This document shows positions 34,401-43,539 of a stretch of DNA of 64,000 nt, piece after piece. This DNA is from Dendrophyllia cribrosa. Its lineage: Eukaryota > Cnidaria > Anthozoa > Scleractinia > Dendrophylliidae. The DNA lies in NCBI GenBank assembly GCA_024195265.1, contig JAJLRJ010000001.1, positions 53,411,702 to 53,475,701 on the forward strand, given 5' to 3'. Each line of letters starts with the position of its first letter. Position 1 is the stretch's first letter. The position numbers and the translations under genes were made by a program. The notes under the pieces were generated by a model. It searched no databases. It saw nothing but the letters and a program-made list of their open reading frames with translations, and had not been told where the DNA came from.

Positions 34401-36230
34401 ATGTCTGTTTTGAGGCCCTACTTAAAAGCCCAATGGCGTTGCCATGGCAACGCCAACCTCGATACATGTATGGCAAATTAATACTGTAATATTATCTTGA
34501 TTTCGGGGTAAAATGTGATGACGATCCGCAAAGTATAACTCTAATTGTTTTGCCTCCAAATATACTATACAGGGAAACCAAAATACTATATCGAGCCACC
34601 TTAACCAACCATAGCGCGCGCATTTCTTTGAACCGCGTTATATTCTATTGAGCTGTTTACAATAAAACAATAGACGTGTGGTCTTTGATAAAAAAACTAA
34701 GGAAAACAGAAACATATGGTTTTTTTTTTGTACGATAAAAGTCTAAATAGATAAGATAAGATTTTATAACTGTCAGTTATAAAAATAAAAAACTGGGAAT
34801 ATTCAATTTCACTGAGGACTTGGCAACAGTTTGATTTGTGCGCCATTACAGTAGAAAGGATGTGAAGAGTCAGAGACTATTCGTTGTTTGCTGTGTTATC
34901 AGGTGTCAGAGAAATCCTTTCTTTCGCGCATGATTAGTTAGTCAGATAATCATAAGTATAACAAAATTCTCGAATTTGATTGGCTATAAACACCCCCGAT
35001 TTGAGCACTTATTGGACAGTGTACGCGTTAGGCCACATTACGCGCGCCGTTGTAGGATTGTTGCACTTGAATGGGTTCCTTTTTTACATGTTAGCCTCTC
35101 CAAAAGAAACTGTTGTCCTTCTATTAAAGTTAAAGCTACTTCTATTTTTCTCAAACTTTTTGTATGTTATCTACATGCACTGAGTAAAATCCAATTCGGT
35201 CTGTAACCAAACTCGTAATTAACCAATCACTCGTATAATTACATTCCGAGTTTAATTACAATTCCGAGTTGGACTTCACTTAGTGCTATTTTCATTACTA
35301 AACCATTTATACGAAGACTTTGGAAGCAAAGTTGTTGACATTGTTTACCAAATCTAGACACGCCCACCTTTTGCGATATCTGTAGAAGCTGAAAGCAGTA
35401 TCAGACACACCGCGTAAGCCCACGGCAAAAATCTGGGTTAAAAACGAAAGAGTAAGAAAAAAATCCATAAGTTAACGGAAGAAAATATCGCAAATAACGA
35501 ACTTAAGGCAGACATTAATAACTTCGACACTCAATGTCAAATTTCCTGCCAATTCTTATACACGTCATTTACCATTTTCTATAGCTTAAGACCCCTTAAG
35601 AGTTACCTCAGTAAACTCTGTGGTTTTTCAGTGTTATAGAAATGATTAATTTAATATTAATTTTATGGTTTCGAAATCGCAAATAAAATCACTACCTCTG
35701 GTTAAACTCATTGTATTGTAGCCCGGAAAATAACTTTCTTTCAGATTAATTCTATGAAGTGCTTGTTGTATTCATACAGTAGATAGCCTTGTATAAAAGC
35801 TGCTACGTTTTGTCTGGCCTTTTATTTTGACCAGCCTGTAAGACCAATTGACATTTGTTTGTAACTTTGACAAAAATAAACACATCAATCAACATACCTT
35901 GACCCCATGTTGCTGTTAGGACTTCTTATTAACCACGCATCACATGTATTTTACACCCTTTGAATAGTGTGTTTAAAATATGTTATTGGTTGGTTTTGTA
36001 GGTGAAAAGGAAATCTTTCACTATACTATTTGACGCCAGTTTTTCAGACGCTACACAGAAAACATTTCGCCACCTGCCGCAGTTCCCGGTGACCCTATTG
36101 TATTTTTATTTACACGTGATGATTTTAACTTAGAAACCTGTCGAAGGTCACATTGGACGACAATTCTGCCATGATAATAAAGAAGATTTAAGATTATAAG
36201 CCACCAAATAATAATTTCTCTGTGAGCCAT
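23850..36230 (-). CDS. Secreted modular protein: signal peptide, GH32-associated-type module, linker, SEA-like domain (12 exons, 588 aa)
   Basis: Exons, minus strand: 36230-36074, 35924-35898, 31946-31452, 29978-29907, 29262-29170, 27688-27590, 26716-26645, 26489-26415, 25995-25801, 25479-25373, 24519-24461, 24165-23850. Lengths sum to 1767 nt with no internal stop. Introns are GT/AG; the first nine are phase 1, the last two phase 0 and phase 2. Exon 1 starts MAHREIIIWWLIILNLL, a signal peptide. Exon 3 holds a complete beta-sandwich-like module. Exons 4-9 encode a low-complexity Ser/Asp/Lys-rich linker, two of them duplicates. Exons 10-12 encode a SEA-like domain. No transmembrane helix follows, so the product should be secreted. 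The microexon 35924-35898 is the least certain. Some introns are swollen by TEs, intron 2 by the exonuclease-bearing element. A possible alternative end is the CRD exon at 22899-23677. Confidence 0.75.
24209..24285. repeat. (GAT)n microsatellite
   Basis: Imperfect GAT/GGT/GAC trinucleotide run in the last intron of the SEA-like gene. Confidence 0.85.
24725..24985 (-). mobile_element. LINE 3' end relic
   Basis: Minus strand reads ADEWNNLNMPLREAPTLAHF then KKGLFKEL and a stop, the usual end of animal LINE polyproteins (W-N-x-L-P ... A-x-T-L-x-x-F-K). About 110 bp of 3' UTR follow. Strongly 5'-truncated; in intron 10. Confidence 0.6.
25801..25995 (-). CDS. Exon 9, linker leading to the SEA-like domain
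   Basis: 195 nt, phase 1-1, acceptor AATCTTACAG|, donor ACAT|GTAAGA. Encodes 65 codons, Ser/Asn/Lys-rich, ending DDDIRNLTC. The last codon is split into the next exon, giving a Cys. Confidence 0.65.
26415..26489 (-). CDS. Exon 8, linker
   Basis: 75 nt, phase 1-1, acceptor GCACCTACAG|, donor CCAAG|GTAAGC. Encodes KDVADQIAETPHLDLPNRPL. Confidence 0.6.
26645..26716 (-). CDS. Exon 7, linker
   Basis: 72 nt, phase 1-1, acceptor ATACTTATAG|, donor AAAAAG|GTAAG. Encodes DEYDAVQNSSKPHAPKQHTP, a polar His/Pro-rich stretch. Confidence 0.6.
27590..27688 (-). CDS. Exon 6, linker (duplicate of exon 5)
   Basis: 99 nt, phase 1-1. Encodes ...VIEPLSFVNRSKSDGKSQEN then PITGTG. The donors of exons 5 and 6 are both preceded by AGGAACTG, so the duplication included the exon end. 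Confidence 0.65.
27955..28565. repeat. ~135-bp tandem repeat, three copies, interrupted
   Basis: CTACTTTGTAACCATGGAAA recurs near 27960, 28318 and 28455, each followed by GCCAAGTATGATCT and ACCACACTTGAGAAGG. The first copy is split by the retroposed piece at 28035-28247. Confidence 0.75.
28035..28247 (+). mobile_element. Retroposed LINE/SINE 3' fragment with ~13-bp duplication
   Basis: Flanked by ATCTACACCACAC on both sides. Contains (TTG)n and ends in an A-rich tail (AAATAAAAATTGAAAAAAC). The duplication plus A-rich end mark target-primed insertion. Confidence 0.6.
28571..28957. mobile_element. MITE saturated with GCGTATG motifs
   Basis: Ends GGCCCTGTCACACTATTGCG and its inverse. About a dozen GCGTATG/CATACGC copies fill the interior. 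Inserted in the 135-bp repeat with TAA on both sides (one extra A at the right). Confidence 0.75.
29170..29262 (-). CDS. Exon 5, linker (duplicate of exon 6)
   Basis: 93 nt, phase 1-1. Encodes ...VDEPLAAVNPNARKSHEKS then LTGTG. Shares EPL-x2-VN, KS-x-E and TGTG at matching positions with exon 6. Confidence 0.65.
29907..29978 (-). CDS. Exon 4, linker
   Basis: 72 nt, phase 1-1, acceptor after a long T tract, donor GGTG|GTAAGT. Encodes a polar acidic stretch (ETINADFHNATSSVENDKED), with NAT a possible N-glycosylation site. Confidence 0.65.
30111..30475. mobile_element. MITE saturated with CGGGACGATC motifs
   Basis: Ends GGCTGGTTCTCATAT and, inverted, TTGGGTTCTCATATG. The interior repeats GACGACCGGGACGATC in both orientations. 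ORFs across it (Arg/Asp-rich) are artefacts of this motif. Confidence 0.65.
30622..31161. mobile_element. piggyBac-type MITE, copy 3, 5'-truncated
   Basis: Same family as 19488-20667, starting at AAGTGCCCGCGCTAAC and ending AATAGGG before TTAA (31162-31165). Keeps both AAGATGGCGG sites and CATATGACGTTATC. In intron 3 of the SEA-like gene. Confidence 0.7.
31452..31946 (-). CDS. Exon 3, beta-sandwich-like module resembling GH32-associated domains
   Basis: A symmetric phase 1-1 exon of 495 bp, i.e. a complete shuffled module of 165 codons. Motifs in order: NCKDFDFEKGT, FNNQPTYGDN, QGDWWIGTFENR, GTLTSPKF, SFLFGGGC, RVELLVNGQV, RRREWTV, QIRIVDASRKGHVNFDD. I recall the same string (GTLTSP..F.I.GGG..LLV.G..V.R...WDV...IRIVD...GHINFD) next to GH32 levanase-type catalytic domains in bacteria and in marine-invertebrate extracellular proteins, where it probably binds carbohydrate or partners. 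Catalytic residues are not expected. The neighbouring 126-aa ORF is only part of it. Confidence 0.8.
32092..32280. repeat. ~80-bp-arm hairpin
   Basis: GTTATATAAGCACGCGGGAA pairs with its complement near 32225-32240. Arms about 32092-32170 and 32198-32280, loop under 30 bp. In intron 2 of the SEA-like gene. Confidence 0.8.
32354..34600 (+). mobile_element. 2.25-kb TTAA-flanked element carrying an exonuclease relic
   Basis: Left GGTGGCTCGATATAG and right (inverted) GGTGGCTCGATATAG, perfect over 15 bp, with TTAA at 32350-32353 and 34601-34604. The end type GGWGGCT matches the MITEs at 16575 and 21649, so these may belong to one TTAA-targeting superfamily (Kolobok or piggyBac). No transposase was recognised. 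The cargo is a broken DEDDh exonuclease. Confidence 0.75.
32809..33900 (+). pseudogene. DEDDh (DnaQ/TREX-like) 3'-5' exonuclease relic
   Basis: The first frame (32809-33186) ends in YQFVVFDTETTSLDKIAAIT, with the Exo I motif D-x-E at about 33070. Exo II, LIGHNPF then CFDTPTLLR, lies at 33301-33347, split by a one-base frameshift after the Phe. Exo III, HDALEDVFAL (H-x-A-x-x-D), is at 33548-33577. The three motifs are in the right order and spacing for a DEDDh exonuclease, so the catalytic Asp, Glu, Asp, His and Asp can each be placed. A GTAAAC donor after the first block and an acceptor near 33197 suggest an intron. Several frameshifts make it non-functional as read. Homology with TREX or RNase T subfamilies not resolved. 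Confidence 0.6.
34605..35897. other. Intron 2 remainder, nothing recognised
   Basis: AT-rich sequence without supported exons or inverted-repeat ends. ORFs at 34976-35206 lack splice or domain support. Confidence 0.4.
35898..35924 (-). CDS. Exon 2, 27-nt microexon
   Basis: Donor CAAG|GTATGT is good; the acceptor is an AAGAAG (NAGNAG) tandem, so 24 or 27 nt are both in frame. Encodes VLTATWGQ. The polypyrimidine tract is weak, so exon 1 could instead join exon 3 directly in the same phase. Confidence 0.45.
36074..36230 (-). CDS. Exon 1 of the secreted modular protein (signal peptide)
   Basis: ATG at 36230-36228; 52 codons plus one base. Residues 6-19 are strongly hydrophobic (IIIWWLIILNLLYY), then HGRIVVQ gives a plausible cleavage region, followed by a basic stretch (KLKSSRVNKN). 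The donor is GCAG|GTGGCG. Confidence 0.7.
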
Positions 36231-36314
36231 GATCGTCAAAGTGTACAATATTCCGTGCGTGACGCACGATTTCTGACCTAAATGACCCGACATTTTAAAG
36301 TAAATTTAAGGTTA

Positions 36315-37953
36315 GGGACGGACCATTAGATTTTTGAGGGAGGGGGTTGGGCAAATACCAAAAAAAAATTCGAGCACGGCCTTGAACTGCAAAAAAAATA
36401 TCGTGCAAAACAAAAACCCCAGGAAAAAAAATTCCTGCAAAGCTTTATATTTTTAGAACAATATTTTATATCCAGAAGCAGATGGTCAGAACACAAATAA
36501 ATCACACTGACGTTGTAGAATGTTAGCGACTTATATGCACTTGGGGAGGATCAAATGTTCTATCTTTTCATTGGCTTGTTTAGTTTAGCCAATAACAATG
36601 GTTTATTTTTGAACCGACGTAAGTTGTGTTTCTTTGTAGGCTTTTTAGCTGATTTCATATGCATGTGAGATATTTTCTGACACAAGGAATGGCTCTTTTA
36701 TAGTTGTACAGTGGCATTGTAGGTACATGTATATCTCAATGGATGAGAAATACTTTGTTTATGTGTTGTACAACAAGCTTGTAATTGCAGGGGCGGCGCT
36801 ACCGGTGGGGCAGGTGGGGCATTTGCCCCACCAACTTTCGACAGCTCAAAATGGCGGTGGGCGGAGATGAATATAGTGTAGCAACATCCTTTGACCAGAT
36901 CTGATGGCGGGGCGCTTTAATGCATTAGAGTTTGCAAAATAAATATTCCGTTAATTAATCAAAAGCCTACAATTTTAGCATCGGAGATATTGTGACTTTA
37001 GACTGGAGATTAGATATTGTGAACCAAGCATTTCAATACCCCTTAAGTTACTCGGACGTCAGCTATCGGACTCCAGCTACTGACAAATCCATCAAACAAA
37101 TCCATCAATGCAGTGAGTTAGCGGTCGGCCTCTGCCCTAAGAAGGCTCAAGACATATCTACAAACAAACTATGTCATAAGAAAGATTAAATCATTGCATT
37201 ATCCAGACATGGCATTAACTGACAAATTGAACATGGCTGATATTGGAAATCAGTTTCTTTCTGCCTCTAATGACAGAGAAAATCGCTTTGGAAAATTCGT
37301 TTCCAAAGCCTTCCCATACTGAAAAGAATTGACAGAGAATATTCGAGTGACAGTCTAATTTACTTTGAACAAACAACCAAAATGGAGTTACACCCAAGTT
37401 TCAGAAAGTGTTTCGTGTACATGTACTTTTCATGAGAATTAAACTGAACTCAAAGCTGGCCTTGGAAACTGTTTCTCCGGTCTCAGGAACGCTGGAAATA
37501 GCATTTCAGAGAGTTTCATTTCAAAAATTTCCCGGGGGAGCATGCCTCCGGACCCCCCTAGAAGCTCGCGCCTTCGGCGCTCGGCACAGGAGATTCGCCC
37601 AACCAACATTATATTTCCGGCGCCACCCCTGTAATTGTAAGATGGTTGGGTGTACTACGATGGGCTGTGGAAGCGACATCAACAGGGGGCTGGTGTAAAG
37701 AAAATTGTAGGGGCAGTTACAACACTGCGGCCAGGCTTCATGCTATCAAGCTGCTGTTACATCAGATCTGACTTGCTATAGTATTCCTGTCTCTAGTATA
37801 TGGCCTTTCTAGTATTCCTAACACGTATATGTGTCAGGCATTAAAACATATAGACTCGCAAAAAAAATATCATGCAAGCAAATTATGGCAAAAAGAAAAA
37901 TCCTGCACAGTCTCCAGCGTAGAAAAAAATATCCTGCACCAAAAAATTGCCCA

Positions 37954-37984
<31 letters not shown>

Positions 37985-38005
37985 AAAAATCTAATGGTCC
38001 GTCCC
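36315..38005. mobile_element. PIF/Harbinger-type element with G/C-run ends, TTA duplication
   Basis: Ends GGGACGGACCATTAGATTTT, inverted at the right, then TTGAGGG. TTA at 36312-36314 and 38006-38008. The right end carries a long C run (about 37953-37982), the left a degraded G-rich counterpart. Non-autonomous; interrupted by the hAT-like element at 36788. Confidence 0.75.
36788..37631. mobile_element. hAT-like element nested in the previous one
   Basis: Ends CAGGGGCGGCGC and, inverted, CAGGGGTGGCGCC. TAATTG lies directly outside both ends; counting two terminal bases, the 8-bp TGTAATTG is repeated, the duplication size of hAT elements. No intact transposase. Confidence 0.7.
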
Positions 38006-38256
38006 TTAGTTAGAAGCGATGCCCGCCATTTTTTTTTATTTTTTTTTTCAAATTTAAGGTTATTTAGTTTTTACTCAAAATAATTTCGACGGAATAAAAC
38101 TAATTGTGTCGTACAAACTAGCAACGGTTTTAAAACCCAGCCAAGTTAACATTGTAAAATAGCTTCGCGGATCCCAAACAACGAGACCTTGCTAATAAAG
38201 AAGTGAGCCAGTTGGAATTTTATCTCGAAAATTTACTTGGACATTTACCTTAGTAA

Positions 38257-39203
38257 GGGCCTGGTCGCACTACAGTCGAAAACAAAAATTAGCCCGTGCA
38301 AAAATTTTCAAAAATTTGAAACCGCAAACAGAAGTTCCAAAAAATTAGGAACATTTTTGAGTCGCACTGTCCGTCCATGCTGGCGAAAACATACGCGTAC
38401 TGACATTAAAACAAAAACATTCCACAAAAAGCGTGTTCCTCTGAAAGCGGTTTCTTTTGTTTTCCTCTGTTTTTTAAATCGACCTGCCCCACCCATACAC
38501 TACGGCGTCTTTGAAGTATAGCCGGAATTTCCAATTTTTTTCAAATTTGCGAAACACCAGTCGTATTAGGGAACTTGATGTATGACAGATTTTTATCTTA
38601 ACCCTCGGTCGTACAAGTGCCCCACCCCCCTTCAGGTTTTTCTCCGACTTTTTCAGGACCGTTTAAGATTAGCACATGTCATCTTTAGTAGCTGTTCGTT
38701 TATCCTTGAGACACATTTTAGTAAAGTTTGGCGACAACTGGTTGCTATAGTAACGAGATATGACGTCATAAGTAGCATGAGGTCAACCCATTTTTGAAGT
38801 TTTTTAATATTTTTATATATTTTTTATTTTTATTTTTCACCTTTTTTGGTGAAAAAAAAAACATAAAATGCTGCCAAACGCATCAAAATGTTTAATTGTA
38901 TGTTATTTTGCAACTCTAGCAAAAAATATTTGCAATTTCCGCATTTTTCCGATAAATTTGAATTTTTAGTAAAATCCAAGATGGAGGCCATCTTGGCGGC
39001 TATTTTGGATGACGTCGCGGACCCCCAGCTGCGCTACATCTTATAATATTTACTTTATCTTGTAGAGCACATCTAGGCTATCTATTAGACGTAAAATATT
39101 TCCGAAATATTGCAACATCGCAAAAACCCAATAACTTTGCGTGTACGTCCGAGGGTTAATCAAACACAAATTTGATCAAAATTTTCCCAGTGCGACCAGG
39201 CCC
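38257..39203. mobile_element. MITE with GGGCCTGGTCGCACT ends
   Basis: GGGCCTGGTCGCACT at both ends, inverted. It is interrupted by a TTAA-flanked MITE at 38602-39155; the remaining host sequence is about 390 bp. Confidence 0.75.
38602..39155. mobile_element. piggyBac-type MITE nested at 38257-39203
   Basis: Ends CCCTCGGTCGTACA and, inverted, CCCTCGGACGTACA; TTAA at 38598-38601 and 39156-39159. Contains CCAAGATGGAGGCC and GGATGACGTCG, recalling the sites in the piggyBac-type MITEs at 19.5 and 30.6 kb. Confidence 0.75.
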
Positions 39204-39830
39204 TATGTAGTTATTAATATACATTTGTCTTGTGCTTGTCAGTTTCATGATCGCTTACTGGATCAGAATATGTCGTGAACAAATCATTTTCGAAAGAATT
39301 TTTAAACTTTGTTTTAATCCACGTTTATTTTTTGTTCAAAGATGTTGGAAACAATAATTGAACATTAAAAAATCTCGTTAAAGATAATCAGCCCTCCGCC
39401 TTTTCATAGTTCCAGTAGGCCCTGGGTTGAGTTTAAATTTCAGGCACAAATACCCAGCAAATAAACAACTGAATATCTTCGCTCCGTCACATTAAAATAA
39501 AACATCAACTGAGTTTGTTGCAACTTTTTAAGAGAGAAAGAGATTGTGTGGACTTAAGTTTACAACTCTGTACCGGTTCATTTTTGGATCCATAACAAAA
39601 TATGCACGGATGGGCGTTTTGTTCGCATTGTACCTGCTATCCAAACTAGTTTCTGACCACTCGGTTATCCGTGCAAGCTTTGAACCTGCTCCTTTCGTCT
39701 CAAATTCGTACCTATTCTCACTGCATGCATAATTAGCCCGTAACGCGGGAAAGGATAAACTTCTTTAAATTCCGTCTTTAAATTGCCATCTGACGCAACT
39801 CTAGCTGCAGCTGAAGCACTTGGAAAAAGC
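39204..39830. other. Dispersed repeat piece, no gene
   Basis: CATAATTAGCCCGTAACGCG near 39727 matches 29447-29470 (ATAATTAGCCCGTAACGTGG), so a dispersed repeat is present at both places. Nothing else recognised. Confidence 0.4.
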
Positions 39831-40028
39831 CTAACTTTGACGTTTTGACTTCTGTAGATTTTTGAGTATTTCATGTATGTCCGAGAGAGTGGAATGATCG
39901 TCCTGCAATTCACCCAGTTGTTCAGACTCGATGTCAGAGGCCGCCATATTGGGACGTTTAGAGGCTGTTGTTTCGTCGTCTGTGGAATCTCTGTCTCCAC
40001 GCTTGTTCTTTCGACCTTTCTTTACCAT
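39831..40028 (-). mobile_element. LINE ORF1 start, relic
   Basis: 65-aa frame starting MVKKGRKNKRGDRDS, then an acidic stretch and SDIHEILKNLQKS. A basic start followed by a coiled-coil-like segment is what I recall for ORF1 of anthozoan LINEs. The end is lost. Confidence 0.4.
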
Positions 40029-40649
40029 AAGTGTACTTTGAGGATAACTCTCATGCTGGTATAAGTTAACTATGGAAGTTTAAAGATATTTGAGGGAAGA
40101 GAACTCGGCTCCCTCAAAAATCGTGACCGACTTCGGTCCGCAGACGGTCAGACGTTAGCATTTACGTCCGACGTTAAGTTTTATGCAACAGGCTCCTGGA
40201 GAGCCACGAAAATTGTTTTTGTTATATTATCGCTGTACATAGCCGGGCGACAAGCGGCCTGGAGAGCCGTGGAAGTGATTGCGCTATAATTTATGCTTAT
40301 ATGGCCCAGGAAGCCAGTGGCCCGGAACACCAAACAATTGAGCTTAATACTGTTTACGCTTATTTCGCCCGGAGAGCCACGAAAATTGTTTTCTAGGGTT
40401 ACTTTGGTATGTTAATGGTTTGCGCTAGCGTCGTCCACATCCGGTCCAGAGCGCTTAGGGCAAAAGATCCTGGGTTTAAACTATTTATTGTCAAATGCTT
40501 ATGATGTATAAGCCCAGCTACCTGATTTAACAGCACGTTCTTTTTGCTTTTCCCTTTTTCATTTTTCACGCAGCCTAATGAGCGTCTCAGGAAATTAGAG
40601 GACAAGATTAAATAAGCTTTTGGAACAATAGAAGGCGATTGAGAGTTGC
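40029..40649. other. No gene recognised
   Basis: GAGAGCCACGAAAATTGTTT occurs twice (about 40200 and 40372), with related GGAGAGCCGTGG between, i.e. a degenerate ~90-bp tandem repeat. Confidence 0.4.
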
Positions 40650-41059
40650 ACTAATGCGTTAGCAGCCCTTAGGAGGCTAATAGACCACCGTCCCTTTTTG
40701 ACCGTCATGAAGCTGTATACGTAGAGCTCTTCGAGACCCTTGTGCGTCTGGCTAGGACGCAGGTTCACGACAAGGCAGAAAAGTACGCCGCGGCACTGGA
40801 CGAAGTGAAGGCCAGGCAAGCCTCGAATGACCCTGCTCGTCTCTAACGTCTCATGCTCGATTTTGTAGGAGACCCGCTCAGGGTTAAGATGGCTAAAGCC
40901 GGCGGCATCTATCTTAAAAAGGATGTCCAAGACCTGTCTGTCTGGTTATCAAGTCAAGCGCCCTTTGCGCCAGTCACTCCCCTACTCAGTCCAATACTAT
41001 AATTGTTACGGGTGGGGTCACATTGCGCGTGGTGGTGGCCGGGGACGCGGGCGCCAGTG
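40650..41059 (+). pseudogene. LTR-type retroelement gag relic
   Basis: Plus-strand pieces read FETLVRLARTQVHDKAEKYA, then DPLRVKMAKAGGIYLKKDVQ, then SVWLSSQAPFAP, and finally CYGWGHIARGGGRGRGRQ and a stop. The last resembles a CCHC zinc knuckle followed by an Arg/Gly tail. Frames are broken between blocks. No pol region or LTRs found. Confidence 0.45.
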
Positions 41060-41779
41060 ATTACATACCTGTAACACCGTTATAGTATGGTCAGTTGCGT
41101 ACCATTAAAATCATTAAAAGTATGTATAATAAATTAAAAAAGTAAAACATTGTATAAAATTACTTTCAAATGAATCTTGGGATAAAAATTTTAAAAGTTC
41201 GTAAAAAAAAAAAAAATTGCTATACTCCGTTTAGAGTGGTTGTTTTTTTTCCTTGGGGTTGGGTATTATCCCTTCTCTCGGTTGACCTTGGGGGGACCTC
41301 CTCAGTGTCTCAATTCCGGACCTGGTTCGGAGCCTGGGGCCGGGTCAACAGAGGGTTGGGTTCCCTGTAGTTTATTTGAATATTCAGTCTATTTTATTTA
41401 AATTTCATTTCTTTTTCGTTTTGTTTTAGGCAAACTTCCCCTCATTCATTACTACTAGGCTCCAGATTGCCCAAGGGTACATCACGGTTGGAGAAATTCC
41501 TCTACGATGCACTACCCAGAGAACCCTCCTTTTGTTGGTCCCTTGGCTCCTCCGGAACTAGTGGTATCCCACCCGGATTCAGGCAATCTCGCTCACTTGC
41601 GCTTCTACGACCTAATTCACTGGCAATATTCACAACAGGCTGCCCACCTGGCAGTACCATCTCGGGAACTCACCGTGTGCTTAGGTTGACATGCGGGAAA
41701 TAATAAGGGACGGAGTTCGCGTCGACAATTTCTTCAAACCATTCAAGGGAATTTTCAAAGGGAAGGCCTACAACTCCAG
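41060..41779. other. No gene recognised
   Basis: ORFs at 41170-41370 and 41467-41703 have no recognisable content. The stretch lies between two retroelement relics and may derive from either. Confidence 0.35.
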
Positions 41780-42620
41780 TTATCCCCCTCCTGTTATCAT
41801 AAAGAATTCCTCTAGCTGCGCCAAGTTCTCCAGTTTATTTCCGATACTATAATACAGTGGGTAACTGCGGGAATTATAGCGGTTTGGGGTCAGAATGAGG
41901 GATAGAGTTCCAAATTGAAACACTAATCCTTGCAAAAGACTTTTGATTTGGTCAGTTCTAGAAGCTTTCACATAGAAACATTCATTTGACGCTGATCTGG
42001 TATTATAATTGTGGACCGTACTGGTTTTGGTGAATTGGTTAAAAAGATTAGTTGGGACGGACTGCTCATGAATGTCGTACATTAAGTAACTTACATATTG
42101 AAAAAAGGAAAATGGCAGAGGAAGACATTTTGCTGTGACAAAAAAGGGAACTGCATGTTCTCGAGCATTACCAAAAAATACCAATAATCTCTTTTGATAT
42201 GCTTGTGCACAGCTGCCCCAGGCACAAATACCATAGGTTAGATAAGGAGCAATTAAAGTGTGATAGATATTGAGCAATAGGCGCCGTGGGATAAAATGTC
42301 TTAGTTTAGCTATAATTCCAATTGATTTTCTAACTTTATGGCAAATGTAATCAATATGATGTTCCCATGAGAGGTCAGAATCAATTAATATTCCGAGATA
42401 TTAAACAAATTATTTCATCTCAAGATTTGTCTTGGTGTTGGTTGCATGGCTGAAAATTTTTATTTCAGAAACAAAGGGCATAGTCTTCTGGCGGGATCGA
42501 AAAATAACAAAGTTCGACTTTTTAATTTTAAGAGTCAGCTTATTGGCTTTCAGCCATTCACTATAACTTTAGCAAATTCTAGGTTAACAGTTGATTCAAG
42601 AACACGCGAATTTTTATTAG
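41780..42620 (-). pseudogene. LINE reverse transcriptase C-terminal relic
   Basis: The frame from 42277 reads LNIYHTLIAPYLTYGICAWG, the typical post-catalytic YxxLIxPxLxYgxxxWG block of CR1/Jockey-type LINEs. Upstream, in the same direction, YLGILIDSDLSWEHHIDYIC and KVRKSIGIIAKLR are visible, with stops before them. Catalytic motifs were not found. 5'-truncated and mutated. Confidence 0.7.
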
Positions 42621-42810
42621 CATAAGTTAACCATACTCAACAAATCCTAACAAAACGATGGTCTAACTTCAAGAGATCGGCAGCTTCCAATTTATAGAAA
42701 GAAACATCGAATGCACGATCACTGCAACAAACCGTTGGGAATGGCCGGATCTGGGTTTCCAGACATGGATCAGTATTAATACTTGAAGTGAAACAAAAGC
42801 AATGGCAAGA

Positions 42811-43132
42811 TGATCCTAACGGCAGAAAAACAGAAGCAGAAGCAAATAAAAAAAAATAAAATAAAAGTGGAATATAGTAGTGCCCAATATTTTGCTTTGC
42901 AAAACAAAGCTTCTTCAGGGGCTAGCACAACATGACAACTGTAAAAACGTTATACAAGTGGTTTTGAAAAAAAAACTAAAGATAACGTTTTTACAGTTGT
43001 AATCATTTATAGTGTTAGCCCCTGAAGAAACTTTGTTTTGCAAAGCGAAATATTGGGCACTATTATATTCCACTTTTATTTTATTTTATTTGCTTCTGCT
43101 TCTGTTGTTCTGCCGTTAGGATCAGGTTCCAA
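42811..43132. mobile_element. Inverted pair of Penelope-like ends with hammerhead-like core
   Basis: About 150-bp arms: GATCCTAACGGCAGAA at the left pairs with TTCTGCCGTTAGGATC at the right. Each arm contains, outward, CCTGAAGAA, a CTTTG/CAAAG stem with TTTT loop, and (right arm) GCGAAATATTGGGC. CUGAAGA, stem, GAAA is the hammerhead core order. Confidence 0.5.
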
Positions 43133-43510
43133 TTTACAGCACAGGAAGCCCAGGCTGACTCGTGATGGTGTCTCGCAAAGATTACTTTTTGACGTAGTCA
43201 GATCAGCCTTGCAGTTTATTGTATGTTTGTTCATTTTTTGGCTGGTTAGGTCTCTCGCAGATCCTATGTATACCGTTAGCAGCATTATCGTTTGCGGTCC
43301 TTTGCAGATTTTACTTTTTTGACAACAGGCCACCCTACTTCCGGTGCAGACAAAGGCGAACCTTTCTCGGCGCAAATGGAGGCTGATTTTTTTTTCTCAA
43401 ATTCAATCGTAAGATCAAAGATTTTTCGTGAAACGTAAGCATGCTTTTTGCAAAAAAAAAAACAAAAAAAAAACGCAAAAATGTGGTTTTGAGAACACAT
43501 TTTTTGTCAC
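43133..43510. repeat. Dispersed repeat, copy A
   Basis: CAATTTACAGCACAGGAAGC and ACAACAGGCCACC...CTTCCGGTG recur at 47757-47935. Copy A is interrupted by about 160 bp (43161-43320) that copy B lacks. Confidence 0.6.
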
Positions 43511-43539
43511 ATTGGTAGTCTTTACACTACCCTTGTAGA

